The notes beneath the pieces are model-generated. The model saw nothing but the letters and a program-made list of their open reading frames with translations. It made no database searches and was not told the DNA's origin. This document shows positions 1 to 11,513 of a DNA stretch of 64,000 nucleotides, piece by piece. The stretch is from contig JAADKB010000001.1 in the NCBI GenBank assembly GCA_009982845.1, positions 1 through 64,000 on the forward strand, read 5' to 3'. The translations under genes were made by a program, and so were the position numbers. The DNA comes from Delphinella strobiligena (taxonomy: Eukaryota; Ascomycota; Dothideomycetes; Dothideales; Dothioraceae). Positions within the stretch are counted from its first letter, which is position 1, and every line of letters starts with the position of its first letter.

Positions 1-17
1 TACTGATCATTTGGCAG

Positions 18-1106
18 CGGCGTCATCGTCTTCATGTGGCTCGCGGCCTTTATCGAGATGTACTTTATCATCAAATGGCCCAAATACATCATCGGCTGGC
101 TCGTCGTGCTCATCACCGAAGTTCTGTCAATCGGCTACGAGCTCGAGGTGGCCAAGATTGGTATTCCAGCCGCCACATCGACGGGAACCTATTTCTACTA
201 TCCATACAGTGTTGCAGCAATGCGTGTCGCCTGTGTGCTATGGGCGACAGTCGTCTCCATCATCTTCACCTACCTACCATACCCCATCACAGCCAGAGGA
301 TTCCTGCGAAAAGACATGGCAGTGGTCATGCATCTGCTCTCCAACTACCACGCCGTCGTTCACGCCACCATCAAAGCCAGACTGCGCGGTACCGAGGGTG
401 ATGCGGCAGACAAGCATAGCCGCGGACACGTCTTGGCGCACACGCGCAAGGCAATGTTCAACAAAATCATGCTTCTCACTGCCTCCGTGCAGCACAGCGT
501 CTATCTTCAAAAATACGAGCCGAGTCTCGGAGGACGTTTCCCCGTGGCAATCTTCGAAGACATCCTCTCACAACTCACAGTGTAAGTTTACCGCCCGTTC
601 AACATTGCCTTCATGCCACAGCTACAGAATTCTAACATGATTCGTGTGATAGTCTTCTAGATTACATGTCACTCCTGTCCTACACAACCCAAGTCTGGGC
701 CGTCGACGGCCACTACAAGGGCTACTTCCACTATTCGAGCGCGAGCCGTCAATGGCTGTCCGATCTAGCCTCGCTGATCGGACCAATGGGGCCCACCGAA
801 GAAAGAATAGCCACGATCCTGTACCAACTCTCGGCCGCCGTGTCGACGGGTCGACCCTTCGGAGCCAAGATTAAGCCCGCCGAAAGCCATGGGCTGTCGA
901 AGAAGCTCAGGGAGCTGGATCCAGAGGTTTTGCATATCAGACATATGACTGAGTTGGGATACTCGACTTATGCCGTCTCCGAGATTATCTCGAGCATGAT
1001 TTCGAATAAGGTGGATGTGCTGGTTGAGACTATTGAGAGTTTAGTGGGAATTGCAAGTTTTGATATTGATGAGGTCGATGATCATGAGCAGGAGAAGATG
1101 GAATAA
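18..1106 (+). CDS. C-terminal part of ArAE_2/DUF2421-type fungal membrane protein (partial)
   Basis: The 3' end of a multi-pass membrane protein, cut by the left window edge. The window opens inside an intron: a branch-point-like CTGAT at 3-7 and the acceptor CAG at 15-17, then exons 18-581 and 653-1106 (donor GTAAGT, phase 2), ending in TAA. The visible 339 or so residues begin with several hydrophobic segments (FMWLAAFIEMYFIIKWPKY and following), then a soluble helical tail rich in charged residues. The sequence after the membrane part (PYPITARGFLRKD, LLSNYHAVVHATI) is the pattern I associate with the fungal aromatic-acid-exporter-like family that includes yeast BRE4. Transport substrate is unknown. 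It converges on the GH31 gene with about 310 bp between stop codons. Family assignment is from memory of the pattern. Confidence 0.72.
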
Positions 1107-1419
1107 GGGAGTTCAATGCTTGCTATGTAGTGCGTCAGACTTCGCTACAAAATCGCTATTTTGATGTGCTGATCCTTTTTGCGTTTGCTCCTGACATGTG
1201 CGGCACAATCGGCTTGTTTGGATGTCATTCTGTCAACGTCAAGAATGGTTGTGATCTAAAAACGCTTGACTTCAGATTGCTCGATGTCGATATTGTGCAT
1301 GACGCAAGACAACAGGACGACTCTCCAAAATCCACAAGATGAACAATTGGCCAATTAAATGGTATTTTCTGCAGTCCACACCCAAGCGCAGAAAACATAC
1401 AGCATTCTACCAATTCTGC

Positions 1420-3666
1420 CTAGAACACGTCGCCCGAAAATATGTCCTTTCTCGAACCAAGATGAAACAGCGGAATGTGTTCCACAGGCGCCGGAACAGT
1501 CACAATCTGACCTCCGGCATAAGTCTCATTCGTCCACCAATACGTCCAAGCAGCACTGGCATTAGCTCCCCCAGTATCCGGCAAATAGACATCCCATTCA
1601 GTCACATTCGGGAGCGTGACAGGCGTGACCAATAGCTTGGGCCCAAACATGTACTGCTGCGTCGTCACGTTACTGTTGTTTCTCGTCAATTCCATCACAG
1701 CCGGATCGGTGGTGCCGAAATCCACGTATAGCGGTCGCATGATCATTCTGCCGGTTTCGTGGAACTGGTTGAAGACTGCACTGATGTACTTGGCCAGACT
1801 GTATCGGAGATTGATGTAAGATACAATGATGAAAGTGTTCTGGGCTCCATAAGTCCAGGGCTCGTTGTTGCAGGTGAAGGCGTCTTGGAAGTCACAAGAT
1901 CTCGATCCGTGATTACGCATGAACGGTAGGAAAGTAGTCCACTGGAGCCAGCGGATGTAGAGTTCTCTGTACTGAGGTCGATCGATATTGTTGCTCCATT
2001 CGATGCTTGGATCGGCTTGGAATCCGCCGGCGTCGACGGTGAACCAGCCCCAACCGGTCGCTGCGGCTGATAACCCGACTGCTATCTGTGCGCTGAGGGT
2101 TTCCCACACTGCAGTGGTATCGCCTGACCAGATGATGCTGCAGAAGCGCTGGGATCCGATGTAGCCGGAGCGACTCAGCGAGAGAGAGTCGCATGGAGAT
2201 CCCAGTGCAGTTTGCGTCGCATTCCGTTGGCCTTCTTCAATAGCCTGCTGATGTGCCCATGGATAAAGCTTTCCGATACTGAGCTGAGTTCCGGCATGAT
2301 AGAGTACGTCGGGCTGCGGGTATGGGATGGACTGGATATAAGAAATCTGACCATTGTTCTCCCAAGCTTCACCGAGAGCGCCACCATCAGCCTGGTCGAT
2401 CCAAAAGTTCTTGATTCCATTGTCGTAGTAGTTGCGCTTCAAAGTGTCCCACAGAAAGTCTCGCGCGCCTGGGTTGGTCGAGTCGTAGTTGCGAATATAA
2501 GTCCCGTTCCAAGAGTCTGTTGTGCCAGGCCCGGATCGTGTAGCGGAAAGATAGCCGTTCGCTTGCATTTCGACATAATTGACACTTGCATCCTCGACGC
2601 TTGGCCACAATGATGCCATCATCTCAGCTCCGGTCAGCGCTTTTACTTGCTGGGCCATATAGGAGACGTTGGGCCAGATAGCAGGATCCAAGGCCCAGTC
2701 ACCCTGATGTGCCCAAGACTGATAATCTATGACAATCATAGACACTGGAATGCTTCGGTTTCGGAAGTTTTGGGCCAGCAGAAGAACCTCTGTCTGATTC
2801 TCATAGCGCAGCTTGGAGTGCAAGTAGCCTAATGAGAAAGCCGGAGGGTTCGGTGCTCGTCCTGTGAGTGCGGACAACTTTTGTTGCAGCGCGTCATAGT
2901 CCCCTGTCGGAGCACTCACAATCGCATAGTCGACTAGAGACGTGGACTCAGATGTGAACCGATTTCTCAAAGGGCCAAGCTCCATGCGACCCTCAGAAGC
3001 TGAATTCCAAACGAAACCATATCCTCTGCTACTCATGAAGAGAGGGGTGGGGATGTGCGTGTTGAAGTTGACGAGATCTATGACCGAGCCTTTCTTGTTG
3101 ATCATATGGTCCTGCTGTGTGCCAGTACCGAAGATCTGCTCGTCTGGGGTCGAGCTAAAAGAGAAAGCTGCCGAGAAGTCCGAGCTGATACTGTTTGACC
3201 AGGAATAATAGCGTGGATTCAGTGACTTTACAGGACTGTACTCGTTTGTAAGGAGTGTCTCTGAGCCGTCGTCTTCAACGCGGTAGAAAGCCAGCCGATA
3301 GTGGCCGGCATCCAAGCCAAAGGTCCGAACAATTGTATTCCCATTGCGTGTTGAGACGGATTGATTGCCATTGGTCTTGGTATCGTAAGACATGCCGTGA
3401 GCAATGCCATTTTCTGGACCTTCAAGAGGAGGGTCATACAAGAAGCTTATTTCGTTACCTGATGGAGGACGAAAAGGCCATGCGCGAACTCGAAATCCAT
3501 CATATCCAAAGGGCTGGACCAGAACAGTTTCAAAGCCGTGTTGTATACGAAAGCCTGTCGAGTTGGGTGCAAAATAGCTGGCACTAACATTTTGAGCATT
3601 TCCTCCAATGCTGCATATTGATACCCAGTAGATTGTGAGGAAACGGAATATGAGAGTTAAAGTCAT
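1420..3666 (-). CDS. Secreted glycoside hydrolase family 31 (alpha-glucosidase/alpha-xylosidase type)
   Basis: A 748-residue single-exon enzyme that should hydrolyse alpha-linked glucosides or xylosides outside the cell. The start at 3666 gives a hydrophobic N-terminus (MTLTLIFRFLTIYWVSIC) that fits a signal peptide; many N-x-S/T sites follow. An N-terminal beta-sandwich region is followed by the (beta/alpha)8 domain. The likely nucleophile Asp lies in WIDQADGG (about residue 423) and the acid/base Asp in IWSGDTTAVWE (about residue 514); FLPFMRNHG after them is a conserved GH31 motif. Length matches single-domain fungal GH31 proteins. Substrate specificity cannot be fixed from sequence: the WIDQAD nucleophile motif differs from the WIDMNE of classical alpha-glucosidases. 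A strong donor (GTAAGT near 3719-3724) lies just upstream on the same strand, so the 5' end may have an extra exon. Confidence 0.9.
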   Translation of the reverse strand: MTLTLIFRFLTIYWVSICSIGGNAQNVSASYFAPNSTGFRIQHGFETVLVQPFGYDGFRVRAWPFRPPSGNEISFLYDPPLEGPENGIAHGMSYDTKTNGNQSVSTRNGNTIVRTFGLDAGHYRLAFYRVEDDGSETLLTNEYSPVKSLNPRYYSWSNSISSDFSAAFSFSSTPDEQIFGTGTQQDHMINKKGSVIDLVNFNTHIPTPLFMSSRGYGFVWNSASEGRMELGPLRNRFTSESTSLVDYAIVSAPTGDYDALQQKLSALTGRAPNPPAFSLGYLHSKLRYENQTEVLLLAQNFRNRSIPVSMIVIDYQSWAHQGDWALDPAIWPNVSYMAQQVKALTGAEMMASLWPSVEDASVNYVEMQANGYLSATRSGPGTTDSWNGTYIRNYDSTNPGARDFLWDTLKRNYYDNGIKNFWIDQADGGALGEAWENNGQISYIQSIPYPQPDVLYHAGTQLSIGKLYPWAHQQAIEEGQRNATQTALGSPCDSLSLSRSGYIGSQRFCSIIWSGDTTAVWETLSAQIAVGLSAAATGWGWFTVDAGGFQADPSIEWSNNIDRPQYRELYIRWLQWTTFLPFMRNHGSRSCDFQDAFTCNNEPWTYGAQNTFIIVSYINLRYSLAKYISAVFNQFHETGRMIMRPLYVDFGTTDPAVMELTRNNSNVTTQQYMFGPKLLVTPVTLPNVTEWDVYLPDTGGANASAAWTYWWTNETYAGGQIVTVPAPVEHIPLFHLGSRKDIFSGDVF

Positions 3667-3704
3667 GATGAAAAACAATTACGAACCACTGTACTTCACA
3701 TGCG

Positions 3705-4050
3705 CTAAATCTGCTCACTTACCGTAGCCAGATTATATACTCCGGCATGATTCGGTGTAAATTCAAGCCTAAAGGCATAGGTGGCATGGTCGAACCTGGT
3801 GTCGTTCAAGATTGATGCGCCTGCAGCGGATTCTCGTGAGGAGAACAACTGCACGATGACTGCACCGAGCCCGACGTGAGGTGATTTTTGCCTGTTCTGG
3901 TGAGGAGGGGCAGGAGAAAATCTCTCCGGATCCACCTGGTGCGGAGATGATCGCACGCACGGTCAACCCATCGGGGAAAACATGTCCCGAGCGAATTTGG
4001 TAGCGTGAGATAGAGACCTTGTTATCGACTGACCACCGCATGGAATTCAT
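3705..4050 (-). other. Possible upstream exon or gene fragment 5' of the GH31 gene
   Basis: Two overlapping minus-strand reading frames look like pieces of one protein. The first starts at 4050 (MNSMRWSVDNKVSISRYQI...) and stays open to about 3769. The second continues to a clean GTAAGT donor at about 3719-3724 and holds FRLEFTPNHAGVYNLATV. Switching between them would need a frameshift or an intron I could not place: the GT..AG pairs I tried had the wrong phase. It could be a decayed gene, or a 5' exon spliced to the GH31 gene; the good signal peptide at 3666 argues against the latter. Confidence 0.25.
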
Positions 4051-4059
4051 GGTTCATGG

Positions 4060-5660
4060 ACCGACTAGAGACAAATTTCCTCGCTGGGTATGAGACGACA
4101 ATGGCTCGAACGATGATGTTGTCTGCGCTTCCTGCATTTCCGTACGTGCAGCTTCGAATTGCCAGACCTGACGATCATTGCAAGTATTTTATGGCTTAGA
4201 ATACTTCAAGACTTTGTCCTATTCATACGTCGCATGAGCTCCGTTGTAATGTCAGATTTACCTGGGCCATATTGGGTTTCAGCCTTCACCTGTCTCCTCC
4301 CGATGGACCCGAGCGGTCTGAGGTGGAAACATCAAGTTCCCTCCATGTCAATCACTTCTTCAGCGACAGGCACCACCTTCATCACTTGAGTAGAGGCCAC
4401 GGCGATAGCTCATGACGGACAGGTAATCATTCTTGGGGATGATGCCAATGTGTGGGCAGATGCGGGAGAGGAGCTTGTCCATCATGACAATGTGGAAGCA
4501 CTGTGATACTGGCACTCTGACCGAAGAGGTCGATCTCATTCTCGCTGAAAATGGTGATGATTGGTCTTAAAGTGCGTCTCCGGCAGCTTTCCCAGAGTTA
4601 CAACTGCACCTCATGGGCTGAAGGACGCACTGGAAACGCCATGGAATGTAGAAGAGGCCGACAGACTCAGAGGAGCAATGATATGAGAATTGCTCCATGC
4701 CGACCTCCTCTTCCCGGGAATATGTAATGATGCCAATATGAGAGAAGGTGTGAGAGAGGAACTTGTCCAGAGGTGCAGCATCCTTTGCTTTGTGTTCGCG
4801 GATCATGAGTAGGCCTTCGCAAGGATATTCGATTTCTGATCGTTCGGCGACTGTCTTCATGACTCAACGGTATTTTTGTTGATATGCGTACTCATGTGTG
4901 GCTCAAGAGCGTTCAGACTCGGCGGTGTGAAGACGGAGCTCCAAGTCTACAGGCTCCAAGCCTAAGCATGAACTGCAAGGGCGCGAGGAAGAGGAAATGG
5001 ATAAGAGAAGAGGAGACATGTATTGTGGTGGTGAATTATGTGCGCAACTGCTTAGAAGGAGCTGGCAAGAATTTGCTTTCTCCATAACTGTTCTTCCGTG
5101 CGTCTTCTGAGGTGTTGGAGGTCTTGATACCTGTTGCGGGGTTGTAGATAGCTCATATGCTCGTTGCCCCACTGCAAATCGGGTCCAGAGACGGGAGAAT
5201 AGCTGGGCAAGGAGGCCGACAGTGTCGGAGGAGCACTCCACAATCATGTGAGTGCCCCATGTCAGCCTCCTTGATGCGCCAAGTTCTAGTGCAATGATCG
5301 AAGTACATGTGCCAGCCGCGTCATCGTTGTTCTCGTTCAGAGCTGCCTGAATCCCGTCGACCAGAGCAGAGTCCTCTTGGCCTTGATGAGCCTGAGTCGC
5401 TTGGAGCGGCAGCATTGAGCTGTGCCGGGATCGAGGGCGGAGGCTGAGTCGAGCGGTTTGCAGGTGGCGCAGCCATGGTAAGATGAGCAGTTGCAGCACG
5501 GCTGCGTGGGATGTCGCCGCTGTCGTCCTTGACGTAGTTGACATGATAGCAGGAGGCTGAACCTTTCCGACTATTTTCTTTGACAATGCCTGCCATCCCT
5601 TCCCATTCTCTTGCTCCAATTTGAACGTGGACGTATGTCGTGAATACCAACGTCCAACGT
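4060..5660 (-). other. Uncertain coding region with short, partly similar pieces
   Basis: No gene model could be built over this 1.6-kb stretch, but parts of the minus strand look coding-like. These are 4567-4860 (contains DKFLSHTFSHIGIIT and FSYHCSSESVGLF), a piece near 4430-4500 reading VMMDKLLSRICPHIGII in another frame, 4903-5619 (contains MIVECSSDTVGLLAQLF) and 5052-5243 (ends RRRTEEQLWRKQILASSF). The repeated D-K-hydrophobic...HIGII and CSS-x-x-VGL patterns suggest diverged copies of one short domain, with frames broken between them. Product unknown; this may be a decayed tandem gene family. Confidence 0.25.
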
Positions 5661-6123
5661 CTATTTCCCATTAACACCCTTGCCAGCCTCGGAGATTGTC
5701 TTCGTATGTCCAGCAACAGCAGCATCGCCAGAGGGAGTCGTGGCGCTTTGGCCCTCTCCGTATCCAAGGTTCTTCATTTCGTCAGGAGCCATGAGGTTCC
5801 TATCCGCGTGCCAAAGTCAGCCAATGAAGTGAAAGTGACATGACAAAGACCATGTAACATACCTCTCCATCCGACAAGTCAAGTAACTCTTGGAGAGCAT
5901 CCTGCACTCGTCGTCATTGACGCCCCTGCGAGCTCGCAGGCAGCGAAGGTATTGCTTCATGATTGGCTGGCATTCGCCGTCGTGATCGAGAGGGAAAGAT
6001 CCCCTTTGTGGACTGCAGCGAACAAAGTGAGTCGAGATGAAAGTGATAGACGTGCGGCCGTGTAACTTACGGTTTTGGTTTGGCAATGTATTGCTGACCG
6101 CCGGGTCCTCCGAAAGTCGACAT
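5661..6123 (-). CDS. COX19: Cox19 cytochrome c oxidase assembly factor (twin CX9C)
   Basis: A 113-residue protein of the mitochondrial intermembrane space needed for copper insertion and assembly of cytochrome c oxidase. Three exons: 6071-6123, 5863-6012, 5661-5799. The N-terminus is MSTFGGPGGQQYIAKPKP; then RGSFPLDHDGEC begins a CHCH fold with Cys32-x9-Cys42 and Cys54-x9-Cys64, the twin CX9C motif that forms two disulfides through the Mia40 pathway. The third exon adds the NLMAPDEMKNLGYGEG tail typical of Cox19. Donors GTAAGT and GTATGT and the phases (2, then 2) fit exactly. It follows SSK2 on the same strand; the two need not be co-regulated. Confidence 0.95.
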
Positions 6124-6923
6124 ATTGATTGTCTTGATATAACTAGCGATACGAAGAAGATGAAAGAGGCAGGTGTGGCAGCGTATGAGTGTTCAATAAC
6201 TTGTATGCAATTATTAAACAAGTCAAAGTGATCATGAGATGCATGGAAAGCTTCAGTTCACCGAAGGCAGGTCGGCCGAGCCGAGTCTTGGCATCCTTCA
6301 CTTCATCACTCACCATATTGATCAGGCAGACATGTATCCACGAGATGCCTTATCCAAGCGTGCTCATGGCATTCGTCACCTGCGGTGGCTGCATTTCAAG
6401 CAGCATCAGAGGGGAGTGAAGATAAACCCAAAACTCAGGGCCATTACTTCCTGTACATCTCTCACAGGTCTCAACTTATCTAGGTATCAAGGAAACCATT
6501 TAGCGAACGTAACTCGACCATCGCTAACCGCAATGCCACTGTCGGTACGACTTCATGCCTTTCATCACCAATGCCCATAAAATGCCCTCCCTCATCTTTT
6601 CAATGCAAAACCCCACCCTGCTTGCCCTCCTCGCTCTCATCTTGTTACATCGACACGTTTCGGGACTCCGTGGAGACTGGCTTTCTGCTCTGATCAATCG
6701 ACCGACAAGCCTGCCTTATCCTGTCTTCTATCTCTATGCTCATGTCGCTGTCGCTCTTCAACGACGACGGCCTGGTTCCCCGTTCAGCCGCATGACTGCC
6801 AATTTCAGCCGGCTCTGGGCTACTCGTGCTTTGTCTGTGTCTTTTTTGCTTGCCCCTCCTCGTCTCAATGACCGTCTTCAACGTCTGTAACTGGAATTGT
6901 AGCGGTAAACTCTGCTGCGTCTC
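6124..6923. other. Intergenic region between COX19 and SSK2
   Basis: It contains the COX19 promoter and the SSK2 3' region. Open frames at 6239-6580 and 6555-6890 (plus) and 6645-6881 (minus) have no recognisable domain or continuity, so I see no supported gene. Confidence 0.5.
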
Positions 6924-9900
6924 CTATCCTAGGCTAGAATTGTGCCGCGTGCTCCCGAGACTGCTGTATCCGCTACTACTACCACTCTCGCTAGCAGGAG
7001 TCTGTGGCGTTCCAGGCTCCAGAGACAACTGACTCCTCAGCTGCATGATCCAGTCATGCTGCAGCAACTCCGGCGCGCTGATTCTCCTGGCAGGATCCCT
7101 CTCGAAACACCTCTTAAGGAAGTCCAAGCCCACCTCGCCCATCTGATCCGACGTTGGCAGCTGGGGTGGGTTACCTTGCGCGATGTTGTACATGATCGCC
7201 CATTCATTGTCCAGCGACGCCCATGGTCTGCGGCCCGTTGCCATTTCGAGAATGACACAGCCCAAACTCCAGATATCCACCGCTCCATGCCGAGCAGTCG
7301 CCATGGATCCACCCTTGATGACTTCGGGACTCATATACATGGGAGTGCCAGTCATACTACCTTGCTTCGCGCCTCTTCCGTTCGGATCTGCCACCAACGT
7401 CTTGCCCTGCTTGGCGATAACCTTTGCCGCACCGAAATCGACGTACTTGATGACACCATTGTGGTCGAGCAGGATGTTCTCGGGCTTGATGTCCCGGTGC
7501 ACGACACCCGCATCGTGGAGATACGCAAGACCCTCGAGCATTTGTAGCGCATAAACCTGTATGACTGTTTCATCCTCGATACGACCGTGCTCGAGCAATC
7601 CGGCGAGGGATCCGCCGCTACAGTATTCCATGAAAATGTAAACCTTGTCTCTGTGAGGCTCGATGCCGTAGTATGAGACGATGTTAGGGTGGTCAAGGAC
7701 TTGAAGGACCCCCATCTCGTCGCGAATCTGTGAGACAATAGTAGGAATGAGTTGAGGATCCTGGAGGCGGATTTCCTTGACGGCCATGAGTTGACCAGAA
7801 TCGAGGTTGATGGCTGCGTAAACTGAGCCAAACGTGCCACCACCGACATACTGACCTTGTTGCCATCGTAGAACAACATTGCCTGCCGATGCGGAGAGAT
7901 AAGTCAAAGCACGATCCGCTTCGTTGGAGTCCTCGAGCACTCTTCCCAAAGCCTGTCTCTCGGCTTCTCGCTCTTTGCGGTATTCGTCAATTGCACGAAG
8001 CTGATCGAGCCATTGTTCGCGCACCAATGCAGAGGATTCTTCATCGTCCTTGAGCCTGCTGACATCGAGCCTGAGTTTTCCGGCCATGGCGTCTAATCGC
8101 TGTTTTTCTGCTTGAGCAGCGACGTTGGATCTCGCACCCATGATGTCGAAGTGACTGATGAGGAGCGACATACACCCTGCAACCTTGGCGCGGAGTTTGG
8201 CATACTCGGGTTCGCTGATGGAGAGGATGTTCTGACCTCTGGTCATGACCATGGCAAATTCGAGGGCGACGACGGCCCAACGGAATGTCTTCCTGTCAGA
8301 TGGGACGCAGTCGTCACAGACGAAACTCACCCAATCCAAAGCCAGTCTTGTCATCTTCAAATTGTGGTAAGCCCGGCGATTGGGGTCCATGTAGAGCACC
8401 GAACGTTGACCGAATTCGGTTGCGAAAGCAAAACATGTCTGGATAAGCTCTTGGCATTGCAGGCCATAAGTCTGCTTTCGTACGATTTCCACACTGTCCA
8501 TGATGGTGTTTGAAAGTTTCCATGCTGTTCTCTTAATCTTCTGCAATTCCTGGTTCACACGCGACAGGTTCGCACGCTGGGGGGTAATGACGTTGAGGTC
8601 CATGGCGATACTGGTTGTGAAGGCGATGTTGGCGTTGATCAAGCGCTGCTGAGAGCCATCTGCAACAATGCGCATGTAGCCCGGCTTGGTGTCAAAGAAG
8701 GGAGCCTTGAAGGCCGTCTTCTCCATAACGGCACCGTCCCAATAAAGAGGGTTCTCGGGCTTTAGAATAAGTACATAGGGGTTGGAAGGGTCCTCGGGTG
8801 TCTCCTCGGCGTGGTAGCATGTTCCCAGCAGTGACTCAGTGTCCTTTGGCCGATCATGCAAAGCCGGAGCCGCGATGACATATGTGCCTGTGTTGCTCTT
8901 TTCAGCGGGATCGATCTCGACAAGGAAATGTCCGGACAGGACAAGGTTGTCAACGAGTTCTTGGAAAAGGTCGGGCTCCATATTGATACTGTATTCAGTG
9001 GCGTTTTCGAAGCGCTGGGTCAGCATTCTCGAGAAACGGAAGATCTTCCTTTGTCGCACTCGCACAGAGTCGAGAATGTTCTTGTAACGCTTGTCCATAT
9101 CTGCGCCAGCAACCTCGTCGGGTCTCTTCTGAAGTTCCCTCTCGAAATGTGCAGTAAGGCGGGACAGAGACTTGGAAGTCAGCGAGCTATGGGGGTGTTA
9201 GTGTTTTGATCAAATATGTGTAGGAGGAACTCACCTGAATTGCTCGGCGACCTCAATGTCACCACCCTCGAGATGTCTGCCGAGCTCGTTACAGAAGCCC
9301 CACTCTTGTTCCAGGATTTCAGCCTCCTTGAAAGTGTTCTTGTTGGAGGACAGCTTCCAATTCAGCATCTTGAAGTAAAAGCGCACAGCATCCAAGACGA
9401 TCCTGTCAAAGGCCTCATCGATGCAAGGGGGCAAGTCCCAGCCAGCCTCGGGCTGAGCGGCGAGAAGGTAAGCTTCCTTGACGCGGACGGCGAGCTTGAG
9501 CAGGATTTGGAATTGTAGAATCATCTGTTCGGCCATCATGACGCCTTGCTGAGCCAGATCTTTCATGCGCTTGGCGTAGCCCAGACGGACCTTGATGATC
9601 TCCTGGACAAGACGCGAAGGGAAGTTGATAAGAGTCAGAAGCTCCTCGATATAAGGTGGCAAGTGTCTGTCTGCAAAGGCCTCGGCGTTGGCAATCAGGG
9701 TAGCCTTTGCCTTGTCGATGACGGTGTTGATGACATGGAAAAGACCATTCGGCTTGCCATTCTCCTTCTTTGACTTTTCCTCGTCAAACAAGGACTTGAG
9801 ACCGTCTTCTTTGAGGATGCGGTCAATGAAGGTCGAGTCATCGATGATGGCGCTATTCTGCTCGCTGGATGATCTCGTCCTTGGCTTTGTGAAATCGAGC

Positions 9901-11513
9901 TCATTGTTACCGACCCAAGATTGCAAGATGCTGAGTTCAGTGTTGATGAGCTCAGTCGTGTTGTGCCAGGAGATGACGGCATCACAGCTGTCCTTGTAGG
10001 GTTGCGAAGCACCTCTCGGATTGGCGGCTTCAAAGGCCTGACGTGTGGGATACAAACCCTCGATCTTCTCAATCTTCTTGACGACATCTCGCACCTGGTC
10101 AAGCGGAGGTTTGCCGACTTCGACCTCGCCCTTGATCTCAAAGGCGATGATGTCCTCAACAAACTTTTTAATCTTGCTTCTTCCATCGTCAATCATGCGT
10201 CGCTGGGCAGCGATTGAGCGACCGCAGACCTTTGCCCGGATGCCAACCCAGACCTCAGTCCACAGCGTGTTGTCTCCCTGTTGCTCTGTGCCGCCGATCA
10301 ACCTCTTCTTCTCTTGCTTGACGACGTCACCGGTGAGGACGTTTGCCAGCATCGAGTGCCATTCCAACCGTTCCCTGTTCTCGGGGATCCTGAGCTCTTC
10401 GATCGAGGGCTGCATGTCTTCGTTGCCGTACCACAGCAGAGTCTCTTGGTCGTAGGGGTCGTTCTCGATATATTCGTTTGTTGAGGGCGATTCATCATCT
10501 TCCGACTCTTCGCTATAGTCCAGACTGGGCGCGCCTGCATCGCCAAAGAATTCACCGTCAGGAGGAGCGTCTTGGCGAATGCGCTGGACATAGGCTTTCT
10601 CTTGAGCGCGGTACTCGGCGTTTGGGTTCCGCTTGGGTCTATTGTTGGATCCATTGCGCGCTCTTGCCTGGGTCGTGTTGTAGGAATACTGATGAGGCCG
10701 TCGGGCAGGGTTGTAGGCATTGCTGGGTTGACGTACGGCACTGGGTCTGACGGCGGCGCCAGGTGCTCTCGCCGACGAGTAGAGACCAGACGTCATGAGC
10801 TGCGGTGGACTCGGATGATGTGCATGTGCGAGTTCGCCATTGCTGCTTCCTCTACCCCGAATGGCGGCAGAAGGTCCGCCGGCTGGAGTCTGGGCAGACC
10901 ATCCATAAGTGCTCGCCGGCGTCATGGGTGTCGAGCCAACATTCATGTCGTCCATTTCTGCTGATGAGACGGCAGATAGTGGTGGATATGATTGCAACGA
11001 CTGCGCTCGTGCAAAGTCGTCTTCGTCAAAGCCACCATCAATCAAATGTGGCGGTGACATTGTGTTGTTGATGGTGTTCATATTGTTGCTGCCTGCCCTC
11101 TCCGTCTCTGTCTCTGACGCCGTCTCGCCCTCGTATTCCTCTGAACTCGTCGTCCTGTCCGTCTCTGACGAATCGAGCGTCGGCAGCTCTGGTCGTTGAA
11201 CCCCTTGACCCTCCATGATGCTCCGCACGACCTTGTCGGGAAGTGGTGCAGATGTGGCGGATGGAATGATGTCGTCGCCTCCCGGCGTGCCGAGCGGATC
11301 AGCTTGAAAGTGAGGAAACGTTAACTGGAAGGATAGTGGCTCAGGTTGTAGCGATGGCGGTGGCGTTAAGCCTGCGCTCCTCGAAGCCCCTCGTCGGTGA
11401 CCGAGTGACGTGCCCGAAGGTGGTACTGGAGCTGTCGATGTTTCTGCTGCTGCTGCTGCTGTTCCTGCAGAAGCAGCCGCCGTATCCATCGTCCGTCCTA
11501 CCATGGCAAGCAC
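6924..11513 (-). CDS. SSK2: SSK2/SskB/Os-4-type MAP kinase kinase kinase of the HOG osmostress pathway
   Basis: A 1513-residue MAPKKK which, in the high-osmolarity glycerol pathway, is activated by the Ssk1 response regulator and phosphorylates the Pbs2-type MAPKK. Two exons: 9235-11513 and 6924-9186, split by a 48-bp intron (GTGAGT...ATAG, phase 2). The first 300 residues are low complexity (Ser, Pro, Ala). A long conserved helical regulatory region follows to about residue 1190. The kinase domain covers about 1200-1470: glycine loop GGGTFGSV near 1205, VKEI lysine, HRDIKPEN near 1326, DFGAAKV near 1346, and GTPMYMSPEV in the activation segment. The C-terminus is a Ser/Gly tail. Length and architecture match fungal SSK2 orthologues. 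The start at 11513 (MLAMVGRTMDT) is the first ATG; MVGRTMDT four codons on is equally possible. Confidence 0.95.

Noticed and set aside
6555..6890. 111-codon plus-strand frame with a hydrophobic start resembling a signal peptide
   Set aside because: It lies in the 3' flank of SSK2 and lacks any further structure; the hydrophobic stretch comes from a pyrimidine-rich segment.
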